From assembly GCF_900128985.1 (NCBI RefSeq), contig NZ_FQUC01000001.1, positions 434,001 through 498,000 of the forward strand: DNA of 64,000 nt. The letters are read 5' to 3'. Every line of letters starts with the position of its first letter. Position 1 is the stretch's first letter. The position numbers and the translations under genes were made by a program. Below the pieces are notes generated by a model. The model made no database searches, had not been told where the DNA came from, and saw nothing but the letters and a program-made list of their open reading frames with translations. This stretch comes from Indolivaga macrotermitis (GTDB taxonomy: Bacteria > Bacteroidota > Bacteroidia > Bacteroidales > Dysgonomonadaceae). Positions 53,718 through 63,455 of the stretch are shown here, piece after piece.

Positions 53718-55391
53718 TTAGTCTGCGGGCATTGAACGGTTCGACCTTCGTTTATTGGGATCCCAGCCGGCTTTGCGTTGCACTTGTCGGAACACATCAT
53801 GCCTGTCGAGGGGTCTAAGGTAATCATACCACATAAAATTATTGAGCTTGCCTACATCGGGCTTAAGGTCAGCCAAAGGAGTCATCTTACCTGTTGCTTT
53901 CGGCCACATTTTAATTTTCTCAATTTTCCTTTCTTTAAAATCCATCGATAGAAAACTACTTTCGGTCTGATTCATTCCAATCATGGTTTTATCTTCTTCT
54001 TCCGGATAGAAAATTGATTCTGCATTACCTGATACCAATATATGCCTTATGTTTTTATTGTCGAAATAGGCTTTCATATCCTTTCCTTTCACCTGATTAT
54101 AATGGACTGAATCTTTGTCTTCTATAGCAAAGGCGTTAGGCCAGATATGTGACCAGTCGACGGTACTGTCATTAAAAAAGACTTGTATGGTATCTCCCAG
54201 TATTTGATGGTTCTCGTTCCATAAAATAGGGTTTTTGTACATGTACAAGGTAGAATCTCTACTGTTAAATTGAAGCGAGTCACAAACACCCTGAACATCA
54301 ACACGGAAGAATCTTACACCCTGATGTGCTTTTACCTGTTTGTATATAGAGTCTGTAAATATCTGAAGGGTATCGGCATGCAGGAATAAACTGTCGGCTT
54401 GCGAATATTCTATCGCTAAAGCCGAATCTGTAGCCATTGCATAATCAGTCAGTTCATTGTATAGTCCATAATGTCCTGTCAGGATTATTTTCTTGATCGT
54501 ATCCTGTAGGTGCATATTGCCAAACACTTCCCCATATCCCTCTTTCTTGTGATATAATATCGAGTCTCCGGTTAATGTTCTATATCCTTCTTTATTGACA
54601 ATGCGTGACTGGTCTAGTAGCAGAGACTGTTCCGTATTTGTATTATACCAGCCTTTAGTAGAATAGATTGTAGCACTGTCTGATTCTATACGTGTTGGCC
54701 CCAGTATTGTAGCTATCTTGTTCTCTGTATTGTATAGTAAAGTATCGGTGTACATTACAAACTTAGGGTTGGTCAACCGGGCACTGTCCTTGAATAATGC
54801 AAGGTTTTTAGCCGGTTCGTATTGTCCCCAATAAGAAGTTAACTCATTTACAGAGTCTACCAGCATACCTCCATCAAAATAATAGCCGATGTTGCCGATA
54901 CGATCGTAATCTAAGCTATCGGTAAACAAGGTTACATCTTTGTTTACGAGACGAACATTGTTACGCACCTTGAGCAATTGGATGTCTCCTTCGTATTGCA
55001 GGTAGCTGCCATAAAGGAATAGTGTATCCCCTTGTATAACCTCTATTGTGCCAAAGGCATCAAAACGGTTAGCCGCTTCATCCAGATAAGCACTGTCGCA
55101 ATACATCACAATACCGTCATGAAGCAATACCACACTGTCTTTTAGTATCTGTGGTTCAAATCCTTCGCGCTGTTCCAGAATCGAAGCTTTTTTTATAACG
55201 ATAAGCTTCTTTCCATTCTTTTGAGCAGGTTGTTGGGGTGTTTTTGGAGCCTGAACAGTTAAGTTTGGATTTTGCTGGTTCTTTTGTTGTACCCAAGCCT
55301 GCGCAGAGCTATATATAACAAGCAGGCACAAAATAACTGCTATGTGCATTTTGCGCCTGTTGTTTATCAATTGTTTTATATACTTTATCAT
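53718..55391 (-). CDS. OstA/LptA-like periplasmic protein
   Basis: 557 residues with an N-terminal membrane segment (about 16-33) and a Gln/Pro-rich linker. Repeated beta-strand units of the OstA type (VVLLHDGIVMYCDSAYLDE, YLQYEGDIQLLKVRNNV, MYTDTLLYNTENK) suggest a beta-jelly-roll as in LptA/LptD N-domains, which carry LPS across the periplasm. No barrel domain is visible, so it is not a full LptD. It lies between mutL and the SurA-like genes, whose products would assist outer-membrane assembly. Confidence 0.82.
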   Translation of the reverse strand: MIKYIKQLINNRRKMHIAVILCLLVIYSSAQAWVQQKNQQNPNLTVQAPKTPQQPAQKNGKKLIVIKKASILEQREGFEPQILKDSVVLLHDGIVMYCDSAYLDEAANRFDAFGTIEVIQGDTLFLYGSYLQYEGDIQLLKVRNNVRLVNKDVTLFTDSLDYDRIGNIGYYFDGGMLVDSVNELTSYWGQYEPAKNLALFKDSARLTNPKFVMYTDTLLYNTENKIATILGPTRIESDSATIYSTKGWYNTNTEQSLLLDQSRIVNKEGYRTLTGDSILYHKKEGYGEVFGNMHLQDTIKKIILTGHYGLYNELTDYAMATDSALAIEYSQADSLFLHADTLQIFTDSIYKQVKAHQGVRFFRVDVQGVCDSLQFNSRDSTLYMYKNPILWNENHQILGDTIQVFFNDSTVDWSHIWPNAFAIEDKDSVHYNQVKGKDMKAYFDNKNIRHILVSGNAESIFYPEEEDKTMIGMNQTESSFLSMDFKERKIEKIKMWPKATGKMTPLADLKPDVGKLNNFMWYDYLRPLDRHDVFRQVQRKAGWDPNKRRSNRSMPAD

Positions 55392-55496
55392 AAGTCCTTA
55401 GACCTGTATTTTCTGTAAACGATTACGAAAATAGTGTTTTCACTGTGTTTTGCGGATACACATCTCTCTAAGAAAGAGCCATCCTTTTAGACTACT

Positions 55497-56867
55497 TTAT
55501 TTGATCCAGCCTGTATGTTGAAAGTCACAGTTTTTCCAATCATCGTCTATTCTAACATAAGTAGCTTTGATTTTATCCTGTACCCATTTTTTAAGGACTT
55601 CTTCTCGTTTTTTACCTTCTACTATAGATTTCATAACCTGATAGTCATCAGAAAGATTTGCCTTATGAGCGTCTACTCTTTGGCGTACTTTAACGATCGC
55701 AACTGTTTGTTTACCGTTGCTTCCTAGCATTGTAAATGGCTTGGATAGTTCTCCAACTGCAAGTTTATCTACAACTCTGGCTACTTCCTGAGGTAGGTCT
55801 TCCATCCTGAAACGTGAGGTTCCGGCATAAGTGCTATAGTCATTCTTATTAACCATCAACCCTTTGTTATTACGGGTATCTTTGTCCGCAGATATGTATG
55901 ACGCCGCTTCTTCGAATGTGAATTTTTTAGCGTTTAAATCCTGTGTTAAAGAGTCCATTCTTGCAGTAGTTTTTGATAGCTCTTCTGTAGGAATATTCGG
56001 TTTTAACAGTATATGGCGCACATTAACACGGTCACCTCTTTTTTCTATCAATTGGATAATATGGAAACCATATTCTGATTCTACAATGTTAGATACTTTT
56101 AGAGGGTCGTTCAACATAAATGCTGCATTTGCAAATTCGGGAACCAGCTGGGCACGTCCCATAAAGCCCAGTTCTCCTCCACGTTTAGCAGACTCAGTGT
56201 CTTCTGAATAAAGGAGGGCTAACGTAGCAAAGTCTGTTTCCTTTTTATTGACTCTATCTGTGAAATCGCGAAGTTTATTCTTTACAGCATCAATTTCTGC
56301 TTGAGGAACTTTCGGGTTCATCGTAATGATCTCAACTTCTACAGTTGTAGGAATAAAAGGTAAACTGTCTTGCGGAAGTTGGGTATAATAGTTTCGTATT
56401 TCGGCAGGAGTAAGCTTTACATTACCTACAAGTTTCTGTTGTACTTTATTCACAATTTCATTGTCGCGAACCTGTTCGCGCCATTCCTCTCGTAGTTGGG
56501 ATATTGTTTTGCCGAGATATTCTTCAAGTTTCTCTTGAGAGCCAAGAGATGAGATCGCATTGCTGATACGCCTGTCCACAGTCCGTGTTACATTTGTATT
56601 ATCTACATCTATACTATCTACTTTGGCCTGATGCAAGAATAATTTTTGTACAGCTAATTGTTCGGGGATGAGACAGTAAGGATCACCGTCGAAACGTTCT
56701 TTCTCTAGTTGCATTTGCATTCTTACACCTTCGACATCAGATTTAAGAATAGCTTCATCTCCTACAACCCAGACAATCTGGTCAATAACATTGTCTTGAG
56801 CTTTAGCTCCAAATAGTATGGATCCGAATAGACCGACAAAAAGGATGGTTTTCTTGAAAAGGGCCAT
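55497..56867 (-). CDS. SurA-like peptidyl-prolyl isomerase/chaperone
   Basis: 456 residues with a signal peptide (MALFKKTILFVGLFGSILFGAKA). A SurA N-domain (about 25-165, QIVWVVGDEAILKSDVE) is followed by a parvulin domain (about 170-275, GGELGFMGRAQLVPEFANAA and GFHIIQLIEKRG) and a second parvulin-like domain (about 280-395, VNVRHILLKP). It helps outer-membrane proteins fold. It is the first of three related genes read in the same direction from 59864. Confidence 0.9.
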   Translation of the reverse strand: MALFKKTILFVGLFGSILFGAKAQDNVIDQIVWVVGDEAILKSDVEGVRMQMQLEKERFDGDPYCLIPEQLAVQKLFLHQAKVDSIDVDNTNVTRTVDRRISNAISSLGSQEKLEEYLGKTISQLREEWREQVRDNEIVNKVQQKLVGNVKLTPAEIRNYYTQLPQDSLPFIPTTVEVEIITMNPKVPQAEIDAVKNKLRDFTDRVNKKETDFATLALLYSEDTESAKRGGELGFMGRAQLVPEFANAAFMLNDPLKVSNIVESEYGFHIIQLIEKRGDRVNVRHILLKPNIPTEELSKTTARMDSLTQDLNAKKFTFEEAASYISADKDTRNNKGLMVNKNDYSTYAGTSRFRMEDLPQEVARVVDKLAVGELSKPFTMLGSNGKQTVAIVKVRQRVDAHKANLSDDYQVMKSIVEGKKREEVLKKWVQDKIKATYVRIDDDWKNCDFQHTGWIK

Positions 56868-56958
56868 TATGTATATTTTAAATGAGGCGTAAATATAGTA
56901 ATAATAGGGTAGATTTATATTTTGAATATATTAAAAGAAGTTATTAACAGACTGTTGT

Positions 56959-57864
56959 TTATTTTTTCTTCTGAGCCTGATTCTTATCTTGGTAATACTT
57001 TACTTCATCATTTTCAATCGCTTTGTTGAGAAGATCTTGCTCCAAAGTTTGCAAAAATGTTTCACGATGCTTATTGATCAGGATGTCTGTTATTTCAGGT
57101 TTCGAGTATTCGTAAGGGGCTTTTGTGCCGGGAAGTGCATATTCTTCTATATGCAGGAAATAAACGTACAACGAGTCTTCAGTCTCGAAGTTTTTGTTGT
57201 TTTTTACGAATTGAGCCTGATCGCTTATAGAGATAGGGATATTTGATGATATATCATCGAAGTTGATCCATTTATCATAAAAATAGTCATAAATAACCGC
57301 ATTCTGATAAGAGGCTTTTTCTATCTTTTCTTTAGCAGCGTCCGTATTAGACTGATACCATTGTCTAAAGTTCCTTACTTCTGTTGATGATTGAGGTATT
57401 TTTAAGAAAAGGCCTTTGATAAGGCACGACTCTAACTCGAAGCTATCAGGATTCTTATCATAGTAACTTTTAAGCTCGTTATCAGTTATTTTCTTTGATA
57501 GTTCCTCTTTTAATAGTTGCTCCATATAAGTAAAGGTGGTAAGAGACTGGCGGTAATTTTCTACCATCTCATCAATTTCGGATTGATCCGTTACATTTTG
57601 CTTTGCTTTTTCGTAGATAAGCTCCTCTTTTACCCACATCTTTATATATGCGTCGGCTGCCTGTGTACTGTCTGCCGTATTTAATCCGGCAGGGATAGCA
57701 TTATTCAGGTCTGAAAGATAAAGAGTCCTTCCGTGTACCGATACTACTGGCGTGTCGTCTTTATCTAATTTAGTATCGGTCTTTGACGAACAAGCACTTA
57801 TGACTATTACCAAAAGGGTAATAAGTAAAAGCCGTTTACATATGTACTGAGCCGGTTTTATCAT
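56959..57864 (-). CDS. SurA-N-domain lipoprotein without an evident PPIase domain
   Basis: 301 residues. A lipobox VISAC gives a lipidated protein. The region VSVHGRTLYLSDLNNAIP and the helical block VKEELIYEKAKQNV resemble SurA N-terminal chaperone segments, but the parvulin signature GG-x-LG...P-F is not seen. It overlaps the next gene (57861) by four bases. A foldase partner that holds clients without isomerising is a reasonable inference. Confidence 0.72.
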   Translation of the reverse strand: MIKPAQYICKRLLLITLLVIVISACSSKTDTKLDKDDTPVVSVHGRTLYLSDLNNAIPAGLNTADSTQAADAYIKMWVKEELIYEKAKQNVTDQSEIDEMVENYRQSLTTFTYMEQLLKEELSKKITDNELKSYYDKNPDSFELESCLIKGLFLKIPQSSTEVRNFRQWYQSNTDAAKEKIEKASYQNAVIYDYFYDKWINFDDISSNIPISISDQAQFVKNNKNFETEDSLYVYFLHIEEYALPGTKAPYEYSKPEITDILINKHRETFLQTLEQDLLNKAIENDEVKYYQDKNQAQKKK

Positions 57865-59864
57865 TGGTTGTATTTTTGTTTCAGGTTCTGTAAGATTTCG
57901 GGATCTATCGTTACCTGATATTTTTTTCTTATATTTTTAGTCCATTCCTGCTCCAGTTGATTCTGGTAGTCCTGTACAACAAGCCCTCTTACATCTTCAA
58001 ATGTTTCGGGTCGTTTGATCATTTTTCCATTAATGAAGAAATACGGATATCCTACAATCTCTTTTTTTACTTCGGTTTCATATAAAATATGATCTACAAA
58101 GCTATTTTCGCCTTTACCCCAAGCTCCTTTTTCTACGTATAGAGGCTTAACCGAATCGGTATTAAATGTAATTAGTAGTTGCTGGATAAAGTCTTTGTCT
58201 TTTCCCTTCTTCTTCTGAAATTCGAGAGCTTCGTCAAATGTGTCTTTATCTTTTACATGGATCACGTATCCTTTGTATTTAGGATCAGCCCATGTGTATT
58301 TTGACCGGTTGCGCTTGAATGTTTTAGCCAGTCCTTTATCATCGTCTCTGGCTTTAGCCCATACTTCCTGCTCCATAATATCGAATAATAGAATGCCGTC
58401 GTGATATTCTTGTAATTGATACCGGAGTTCGGGATTATTTTTAATCACATCTTCTTCAAGCATTGTAAATAGTTGGTTAAGAATGAGCTCATTCTTCTTC
58501 TCTTCTAAAATATCAGTAGAAAGAGAGTATCTCGTTTGAGGATATTGAACTATAAAAAGGAGAAGGTCTGAAACAAGAAGTTGTTTATCTCTTGTTTGAA
58601 TCAGAGGAAGTTGCTCTATCGGAGCCAGTTCATGGAAGAATGTACTGTCTGATACATGAGTAGTGTTTGCAATGTTTAATAATTGCTGATAAGTCTCATT
58701 ATTTAACGAATATGAGTATTGATCGCTTAGTCTTTTTAGCTTTAGTTTTTCTATCTCGGTTGTGTATTTTTTTTCTTCAAGCTCTTTTATGAGGTCGTTT
58801 TTGATACCCGGCCACGGATCCAATTTACTTTTGGCTGTCAGTTTAAATATCTGTATGCCGTAATTAAATTCGATAGGCCTTGTATAATTACCTACTTCTT
58901 TCAGACTGAAAAAAATAGAGTCGAATGTCGGAAGAAGATTACTCCTTGTGCTGAACCAATCTAGATTGCCCCCAACTTCGGCAGTCGCCCTGTCGAATGA
59001 AATAACTTTAGCTAACCCTTCGAACGAAACGCCTTTATCTAAATCATTTACTACCCGTTGCGAAAGTGCCCTGACACTGTCTTTTTGTGTCGGAGTGGCA
59101 TTATCGGGAAAGGGGAAGATTATATGAGATATTTTAACTTCTCCTCTGCTGGCTCTTTTTTGATGAACTTTAATAAGGTAATATCCTTCATTAGTCCTTA
59201 CCGGTTGAGAGATAGTGCCAATCGGAGTATTATATATTGCATTTTCTAAAATCTCGGAAGACATCAAAGCTGTTTGCCAAGATGTGATACTGTTGTTAGA
59301 GTTAGTCTGTGGTACAGGATACTGCTTTACAAGGGAGGCATATTCTTCTTTCGAAGCGTCTGCCATTTTTTGCCTTACCTGTGTAATTTTCAGGAAAGTG
59401 TCTAAAGTGTCCTTCGGAAAAACCTTTTCAACCCCGAAAGGGATGAATACTTGGCTTACTTCTACATCTTCCTGCAACCTGTCATATGTTGTTTTGGCTA
59501 CAATTGCAGGTGATATAGTGTCACTTACAAAAGGAGATCGTGCTGTACGGGCGTAATTATTATATTCATTCAGGAAAATGTCGGATTTATCCAGACCTTT
59601 ATCTTTAGCTTCGGCTATCTTTATTTTGAGATTGATATAGGATTGAAGAAAATCATCAAGCGGCTCGGGCTTATCTGCATTGTTAAGCAAATTTTTTTTG
59701 TAAGCATATTCAAAGTCGGATAACATAACAGTTTCATCGCCAATCTTTAAAAAAGGATGATAGCCTGATGTTTGGGCAAAAGAACTACCGGCCAGAGTTA
59801 AGATTGCAATAAGTAAAAATGATCTCACTATGCTCATATTACGAAGATTAAATCGCTTTATCAT
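57861..59864 (-). CDS. Parvulin-type peptidyl-prolyl isomerase, long form
   Basis: 667 residues from ATG 59864; a second ATG at residue 10 (59837) would give a shorter signal peptide. Two parvulin-like units occur at about 130-235 and 245-350 (VKISHIIFPFPD, GGNLDWFSTRSNLLPTFDS); the C-terminal 300 residues are helical with a third weak repeat (DPKYKGYVIHVKDKDTFDEA). It is probably a periplasmic folding factor and the first gene of this (-) operon. TATATTTG upstream gives a transcript start near the ATG. Confidence 0.88.
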   Translation of the reverse strand: MIKRFNLRNMSIVRSFLLIAILTLAGSSFAQTSGYHPFLKIGDETVMLSDFEYAYKKNLLNNADKPEPLDDFLQSYINLKIKIAEAKDKGLDKSDIFLNEYNNYARTARSPFVSDTISPAIVAKTTYDRLQEDVEVSQVFIPFGVEKVFPKDTLDTFLKITQVRQKMADASKEEYASLVKQYPVPQTNSNNSITSWQTALMSSEILENAIYNTPIGTISQPVRTNEGYYLIKVHQKRASRGEVKISHIIFPFPDNATPTQKDSVRALSQRVVNDLDKGVSFEGLAKVISFDRATAEVGGNLDWFSTRSNLLPTFDSIFFSLKEVGNYTRPIEFNYGIQIFKLTAKSKLDPWPGIKNDLIKELEEKKYTTEIEKLKLKRLSDQYSYSLNNETYQQLLNIANTTHVSDSTFFHELAPIEQLPLIQTRDKQLLVSDLLLFIVQYPQTRYSLSTDILEEKKNELILNQLFTMLEEDVIKNNPELRYQLQEYHDGILLFDIMEQEVWAKARDDDKGLAKTFKRNRSKYTWADPKYKGYVIHVKDKDTFDEALEFQKKKGKDKDFIQQLLITFNTDSVKPLYVEKGAWGKGENSFVDHILYETEVKKEIVGYPYFFINGKMIKRPETFEDVRGLVVQDYQNQLEQEWTKNIRKKYQVTIDPEILQNLKQKYNQ

Positions 59865-59868
59865 AGTA

Positions 59869-59876
59869 CAAATATA
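59869..59876 (-). promoter_or_regulatory. Candidate -7 box of the PPIase operon
   Basis: On the minus strand this reads TATATTTG (consensus TAnnTTTG). It is only a few bases from ATG 59864, implying a leaderless transcript or use of the internal start at 59837. Confidence 0.45.
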
Positions 59877-59941
59877 TTAAGTTTTTCCGAAATAAGGTTT
59901 TTTCCGTTTAGGTGTTATTTCTGCATTAAGAAGTCTTTAGC

Positions 59942-59949
59942 TATTTTTG
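59942..59949 (+). promoter_or_regulatory. Candidate -7 box of the MATE gene
   Basis: TATTTTTG ends five bases before ATG 59955, so the mRNA would start at or very near the start codon. A GTTTA about 21 bases upstream could serve as a weak -33. Confidence 0.4.
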
Positions 59950-59954
59950 TATTT

Positions 59955-61253
59955 ATGAATAGAGCCATTTTGCGTCTCGCAATTCCCAATATAATCTCAA
60001 ATATAACTGTTCCACTGTTGAGTATGGTGGATATGGCTATTGTAGGTCACCTTGATAAAGAGATATTTATCAGTGCTATAGCTATTGCTGTAATAATATT
60101 TAACTTTATGTATTGGAGTTTTTCTTTCCTCCGGATGGGTACGAGTGGTTTCACTGCCCAAGCTTATGGAGCAAAAGACATGGGAGAGTCGGGGGTAATA
60201 CTATTGCGGTCACTGTCGATTGCGTTGTTGGGAGGGATATTGATTGTTGCTTTTCAGTATCCTATATTCGAGATATTCTTTCGGGTGGTGAATGCCGAAC
60301 CACAATTGAAGATATATGCAGCCGATTATTTTTATATCTACGTTTGGGCGGCACCGGCAGTATTAGGTATGTATGCCTTTGCCGGATGGTTTGTCGGTAT
60401 GCAGGATGCACGTACCCCTATGATGATAGCTATAGCTGTTAATATCATAAACATATCAATGAGCCTGTTATTTGTTTATGTCCTGAAAATGGAACTGAAA
60501 GGAGTTGCTCTGGGATCAACTGTCGCTCAATTCTCGGGATTCCTGATTTCATTTTTAATCTGGTTTTATAAATACAAAAATATAAGAGTGCTATTAGATT
60601 TTAATAGATTAAAAGATCGGAAGGCTTATATACCATTTTTCAGGGTGAATGCTGATATATTTATTCGTACACTTTTACTCATTGCAGTAACTACATTCTT
60701 TACATCAGTCTCAGCCCGTATGGGTGCTCTGGTTTTGGCTGCTAACGCTCTTTTGATGCAATTATTCACATTATTTTCTTATATAATGGATGGTTTTGCT
60801 TATGCTGCGGAAGCTCTTACCGGCCGTTTTATCGGAGCTAAGCAGTTCTTCAAACTGAATAGAATGATAAAACTTATCTTTCTTTGGGGAGGATGTTTTG
60901 TGTTATTATTTACTATCGGATACGCACTCTTTACGAGCTCTATATTAGGTCTTCTTACAGATAAAGCTGATGTAATAGCCATTTGCGAGCAATATCGTAT
61001 ATGGATATTGATAATACCTGTCGCCGGCTTTTCTGCCTTTCTTTGGGATGGGATTTTTATTGGGGCAACAGCTTCCCGGCAAATGAGAAACTCGATGCTT
61101 GTGGCTGCATTTTGCTTCTTCCTTATTTATTTTTTATTGGTTCCGACACTAGGGAATAATGCTTTGTGGCTGGCATTTATTGTATATCTGTCTATGCGGG
61201 GAATAATACAGGCAGTACTATACTATTCTAAAATAAGATATACTTTTACTTAA
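59955..61253 (+). CDS. MATE-family efflux transporter
   Basis: 432 residues, twelve helices. LAIPNIISNITVPLLSMVDMAIVGHLD and FLRMGTSGFTAQAYGAKD are MATE/DinF signatures. It exports cationic compounds using Na+ or H+; the substrate is unknown. Its tail overlaps the convergent mtgA gene by four bases. Confidence 0.93.
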   Translation: MNRAILRLAIPNIISNITVPLLSMVDMAIVGHLDKEIFISAIAIAVIIFNFMYWSFSFLRMGTSGFTAQAYGAKDMGESGVILLRSLSIALLGGILIVAFQYPIFEIFFRVVNAEPQLKIYAADYFYIYVWAAPAVLGMYAFAGWFVGMQDARTPMMIAIAVNIINISMSLLFVYVLKMELKGVALGSTVAQFSGFLISFLIWFYKYKNIRVLLDFNRLKDRKAYIPFFRVNADIFIRTLLLIAVTTFFTSVSARMGALVLAANALLMQLFTLFSYIMDGFAYAAEALTGRFIGAKQFFKLNRMIKLIFLWGGCFVLLFTIGYALFTSSILGLLTDKADVIAICEQYRIWILIIPVAGFSAFLWDGIFIGATASRQMRNSMLVAAFCFFLIYFLLVPTLGNNALWLAFIVYLSMRGIIQAVLYYSKIRYTFT

Positions 61254-61927
61254 AAGTCTACGGGGCCAATCTTACCCATTAGATTGAGTATTTTAGCTTT
61301 ACGTTTCTGTATATAAGGCGAGGGTTTTGCCGAGTTGAATTTTTTAGGATTAGGCAGCGTAGCCGCTATAAGCGCGCATTGCGATGCTGTAAGTTTACTG
61401 GCTGATGTCTTGAAATGTTGTTGCGCAACAGCTTCAGCACCATATATATTTTCGCCCATTTCTATCGAATTCAGATAAACTTCCATGATGCGTTCTTTTC
61501 CCCATATCAGTTCAATGAGTACAGTATAATATGCTTCGAGTCCTTTACGGATAAATGACCGTCCTTGCCAAAGAAATACATTTTTGGCTGTTTGTTGACT
61601 AATGGTACTGGCTCCGCGTAAACGTTTTCCTTTGTCCGCTTCGTCGCGCGCTTTCTCTATTTGTTTGAAGTCAAAGCCCGAATGGTCTATAAATAGGTTG
61701 TCTTCGGATGCAACTACTGCCCGGGGTAAGTTTTTTGATATCTTATCGAGAGGTACCCATTTGTGTTCACATTCAGCACTTCCTTTCGTGAATAGCTGGT
61801 TTAGATTATTAGAGACCATCAACGGGGTATAATATACCGGAACAAATTTAAGTATAACTACTTGTAATATGCTGAATACAACTAGAAATGTAATAACATA
61901 CAATGTCCATTTGAATACTTTTTTCAT
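61250..61927 (-). CDS. mtgA: Monofunctional biosynthetic peptidoglycan transglycosylase
   Basis: 225 residues from ATG 61927; the in-frame TTG at 61972 adds a non-hydrophobic tail before the membrane anchor, so ATG is preferred. One N-terminal membrane helix (about 8-27) is followed by the GT51 domain: ASEDNLFIDHSGFD, RGASTISQQTAKNVFLW and the KERIMEVYLNSIEMG block. It polymerises lipid II into glycan strands without a transpeptidase domain. Confidence 0.93.
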   Translation of the reverse strand: MKKVFKWTLYVITFLVVFSILQVVILKFVPVYYTPLMVSNNLNQLFTKGSAECEHKWVPLDKISKNLPRAVVASEDNLFIDHSGFDFKQIEKARDEADKGKRLRGASTISQQTAKNVFLWQGRSFIRKGLEAYYTVLIELIWGKERIMEVYLNSIEMGENIYGAEAVAQQHFKTSASKLTASQCALIAATLPNPKKFNSAKPSPYIQKRKAKILNLMGKIGPVDF

Positions 61928-62051
61928 AACCCGATCTAATGAAAACTCTTCATGAAATAAAATTTGCACCAAAATCGAAGTCTCAATTTTGGTGCAAAAG
62001 TAATAATTAAATATCTAGAGTTGATCAGATCATAACTATATTATAAACTGT

Positions 62052-63203
62052 TTAAAAAACAATCTGTAATTGAGCCTGTACTACATTGCTGTTTTCTGCT
62101 CCCCATTTGTTCGAATAGTCAGAATAAGTGTAGTTTAACTGGAACCTGCATTGAGGAAAGAAGTAGTAATTTAGTCCTAATGTGTAGTCCATAACTTCAC
62201 TATTGATATTTTTGTCTTTGTTAAAGTAATCCACTTTACCTACAGCATTAAATTTTTTAGGAATAAGGTAATACATAAGAGATCCGTATACTCCTTCGCG
62301 GTCTATACCTCCATCATTTGCTTTAAACCATTCTGCACGGGCAGTTAGACGGTCGGTTTGATAGTCAGAGCTTATTCCCCAACGGTTTCTTACATGGTCT
62401 GAAGTTGTTATTCCTCCGTCATTAGAATAAGTTGCCTGCCCGAAATAACCTCCGGCTCCAACTCTAAGTCCTTTTATAGGCTGTACAGTCAATGTACCTG
62501 CAAAGTCTTTTGTGTTATTCTGTTCACGAGTAGTTATACCCGATCCCTGAAATACTCCCATCGAGTATTGTAGCAGGTCATGGTTGCCTGTAGGGAATAA
62601 AGAACCCGATGCCTGGATACCGATATCGCGGCCTCCATTATTTTTGTTATTCTGAAGTTTCATAACATCATCACTCATACTAACCAAACTCGATATAGTA
62701 CGAGAATATACGACGGTTTCGAGATTAGTAAGGCTTATCTGGTTTTCGAAAGAAAACGGAACCTTGAATTGCCCTGCCCGGATATTAAATGCTTTAGTCG
62801 GCGTCCAATCAAGATAAAGTTCGTGTAAAAGAGGGTCTACCAACTCAGCCATAACAAAGTAGCCGATTGTGTTGGTAAGCTGTCCGCCCATATTCAGGAA
62901 TACGACACGTGGCTCAAAGTCATGTTTTACATTAGATACATCACTGTATTTGTATAAAAGCATTCCATATCCTCCAAATTTCATATAAGGTGTATTAAAA
63001 GCATCCCTTACTTTATCAACCTTCTGTGTAAATGAAGCAGGCTGACTCTGTTTATTATCCTCCTGAGCAATCTGATCAGCTTCCTGTTGCGTGAGGATTT
63101 GCTTATCTACCAATTTCTTTAGTAAAGCACTGTCATCGCTCTTTTGTCCGAAGGCGCACAAGAACGATAAAAGCATAGTTCCTGATAGTAAAAGTTTCTT
63201 CAT
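62052..63203 (-). CDS. OprO/OprP-like porin
   Basis: 383 residues with a signal peptide (MKKLLLSGTMLLSFLCAFG). A short coiled-coil region (about 22-55, LLKKLVDKQILTQQEADQI) precedes a beta-barrel ending with a C-terminal Phe (VQAQLQIVF). LYLDWTPTKAFNIRAGQFKVPFSFE is typical of the phosphate-selective porin O/P group. The solute is not predictable from sequence. Confidence 0.82.
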   Translation of the reverse strand: MKKLLLSGTMLLSFLCAFGQKSDDSALLKKLVDKQILTQQEADQIAQEDNKQSQPASFTQKVDKVRDAFNTPYMKFGGYGMLLYKYSDVSNVKHDFEPRVVFLNMGGQLTNTIGYFVMAELVDPLLHELYLDWTPTKAFNIRAGQFKVPFSFENQISLTNLETVVYSRTISSLVSMSDDVMKLQNNKNNGGRDIGIQASGSLFPTGNHDLLQYSMGVFQGSGITTREQNNTKDFAGTLTVQPIKGLRVGAGGYFGQATYSNDGGITTSDHVRNRWGISSDYQTDRLTARAEWFKANDGGIDREGVYGSLMYYLIPKKFNAVGKVDYFNKDKNINSEVMDYTLGLNYYFFPQCRFQLNYTYSDYSNKWGAENSNVVQAQLQIVF

Positions 63204-63455
63204 GGTCAGAATATTTTTATGGAAAATAGTTGTTTTGAGATTAGTTACAAGAGAGAAAGCTGCTTAATTTGTCTTTAAGTTTTTGATTTATAATAAGTGT
63301 TATCTTACGAATGATTACCTAATTGTTTGTACTTATTGCCTGCATTAGACGTGCTAATTTAGTAAAAAAATGCAAAAAAATAAATATATTCATGAAAATA
63401 TATTCACATAGAGGCTTTTTAAGCTATAGGAAGGGGCGATGAATTTTCTAGAAAC

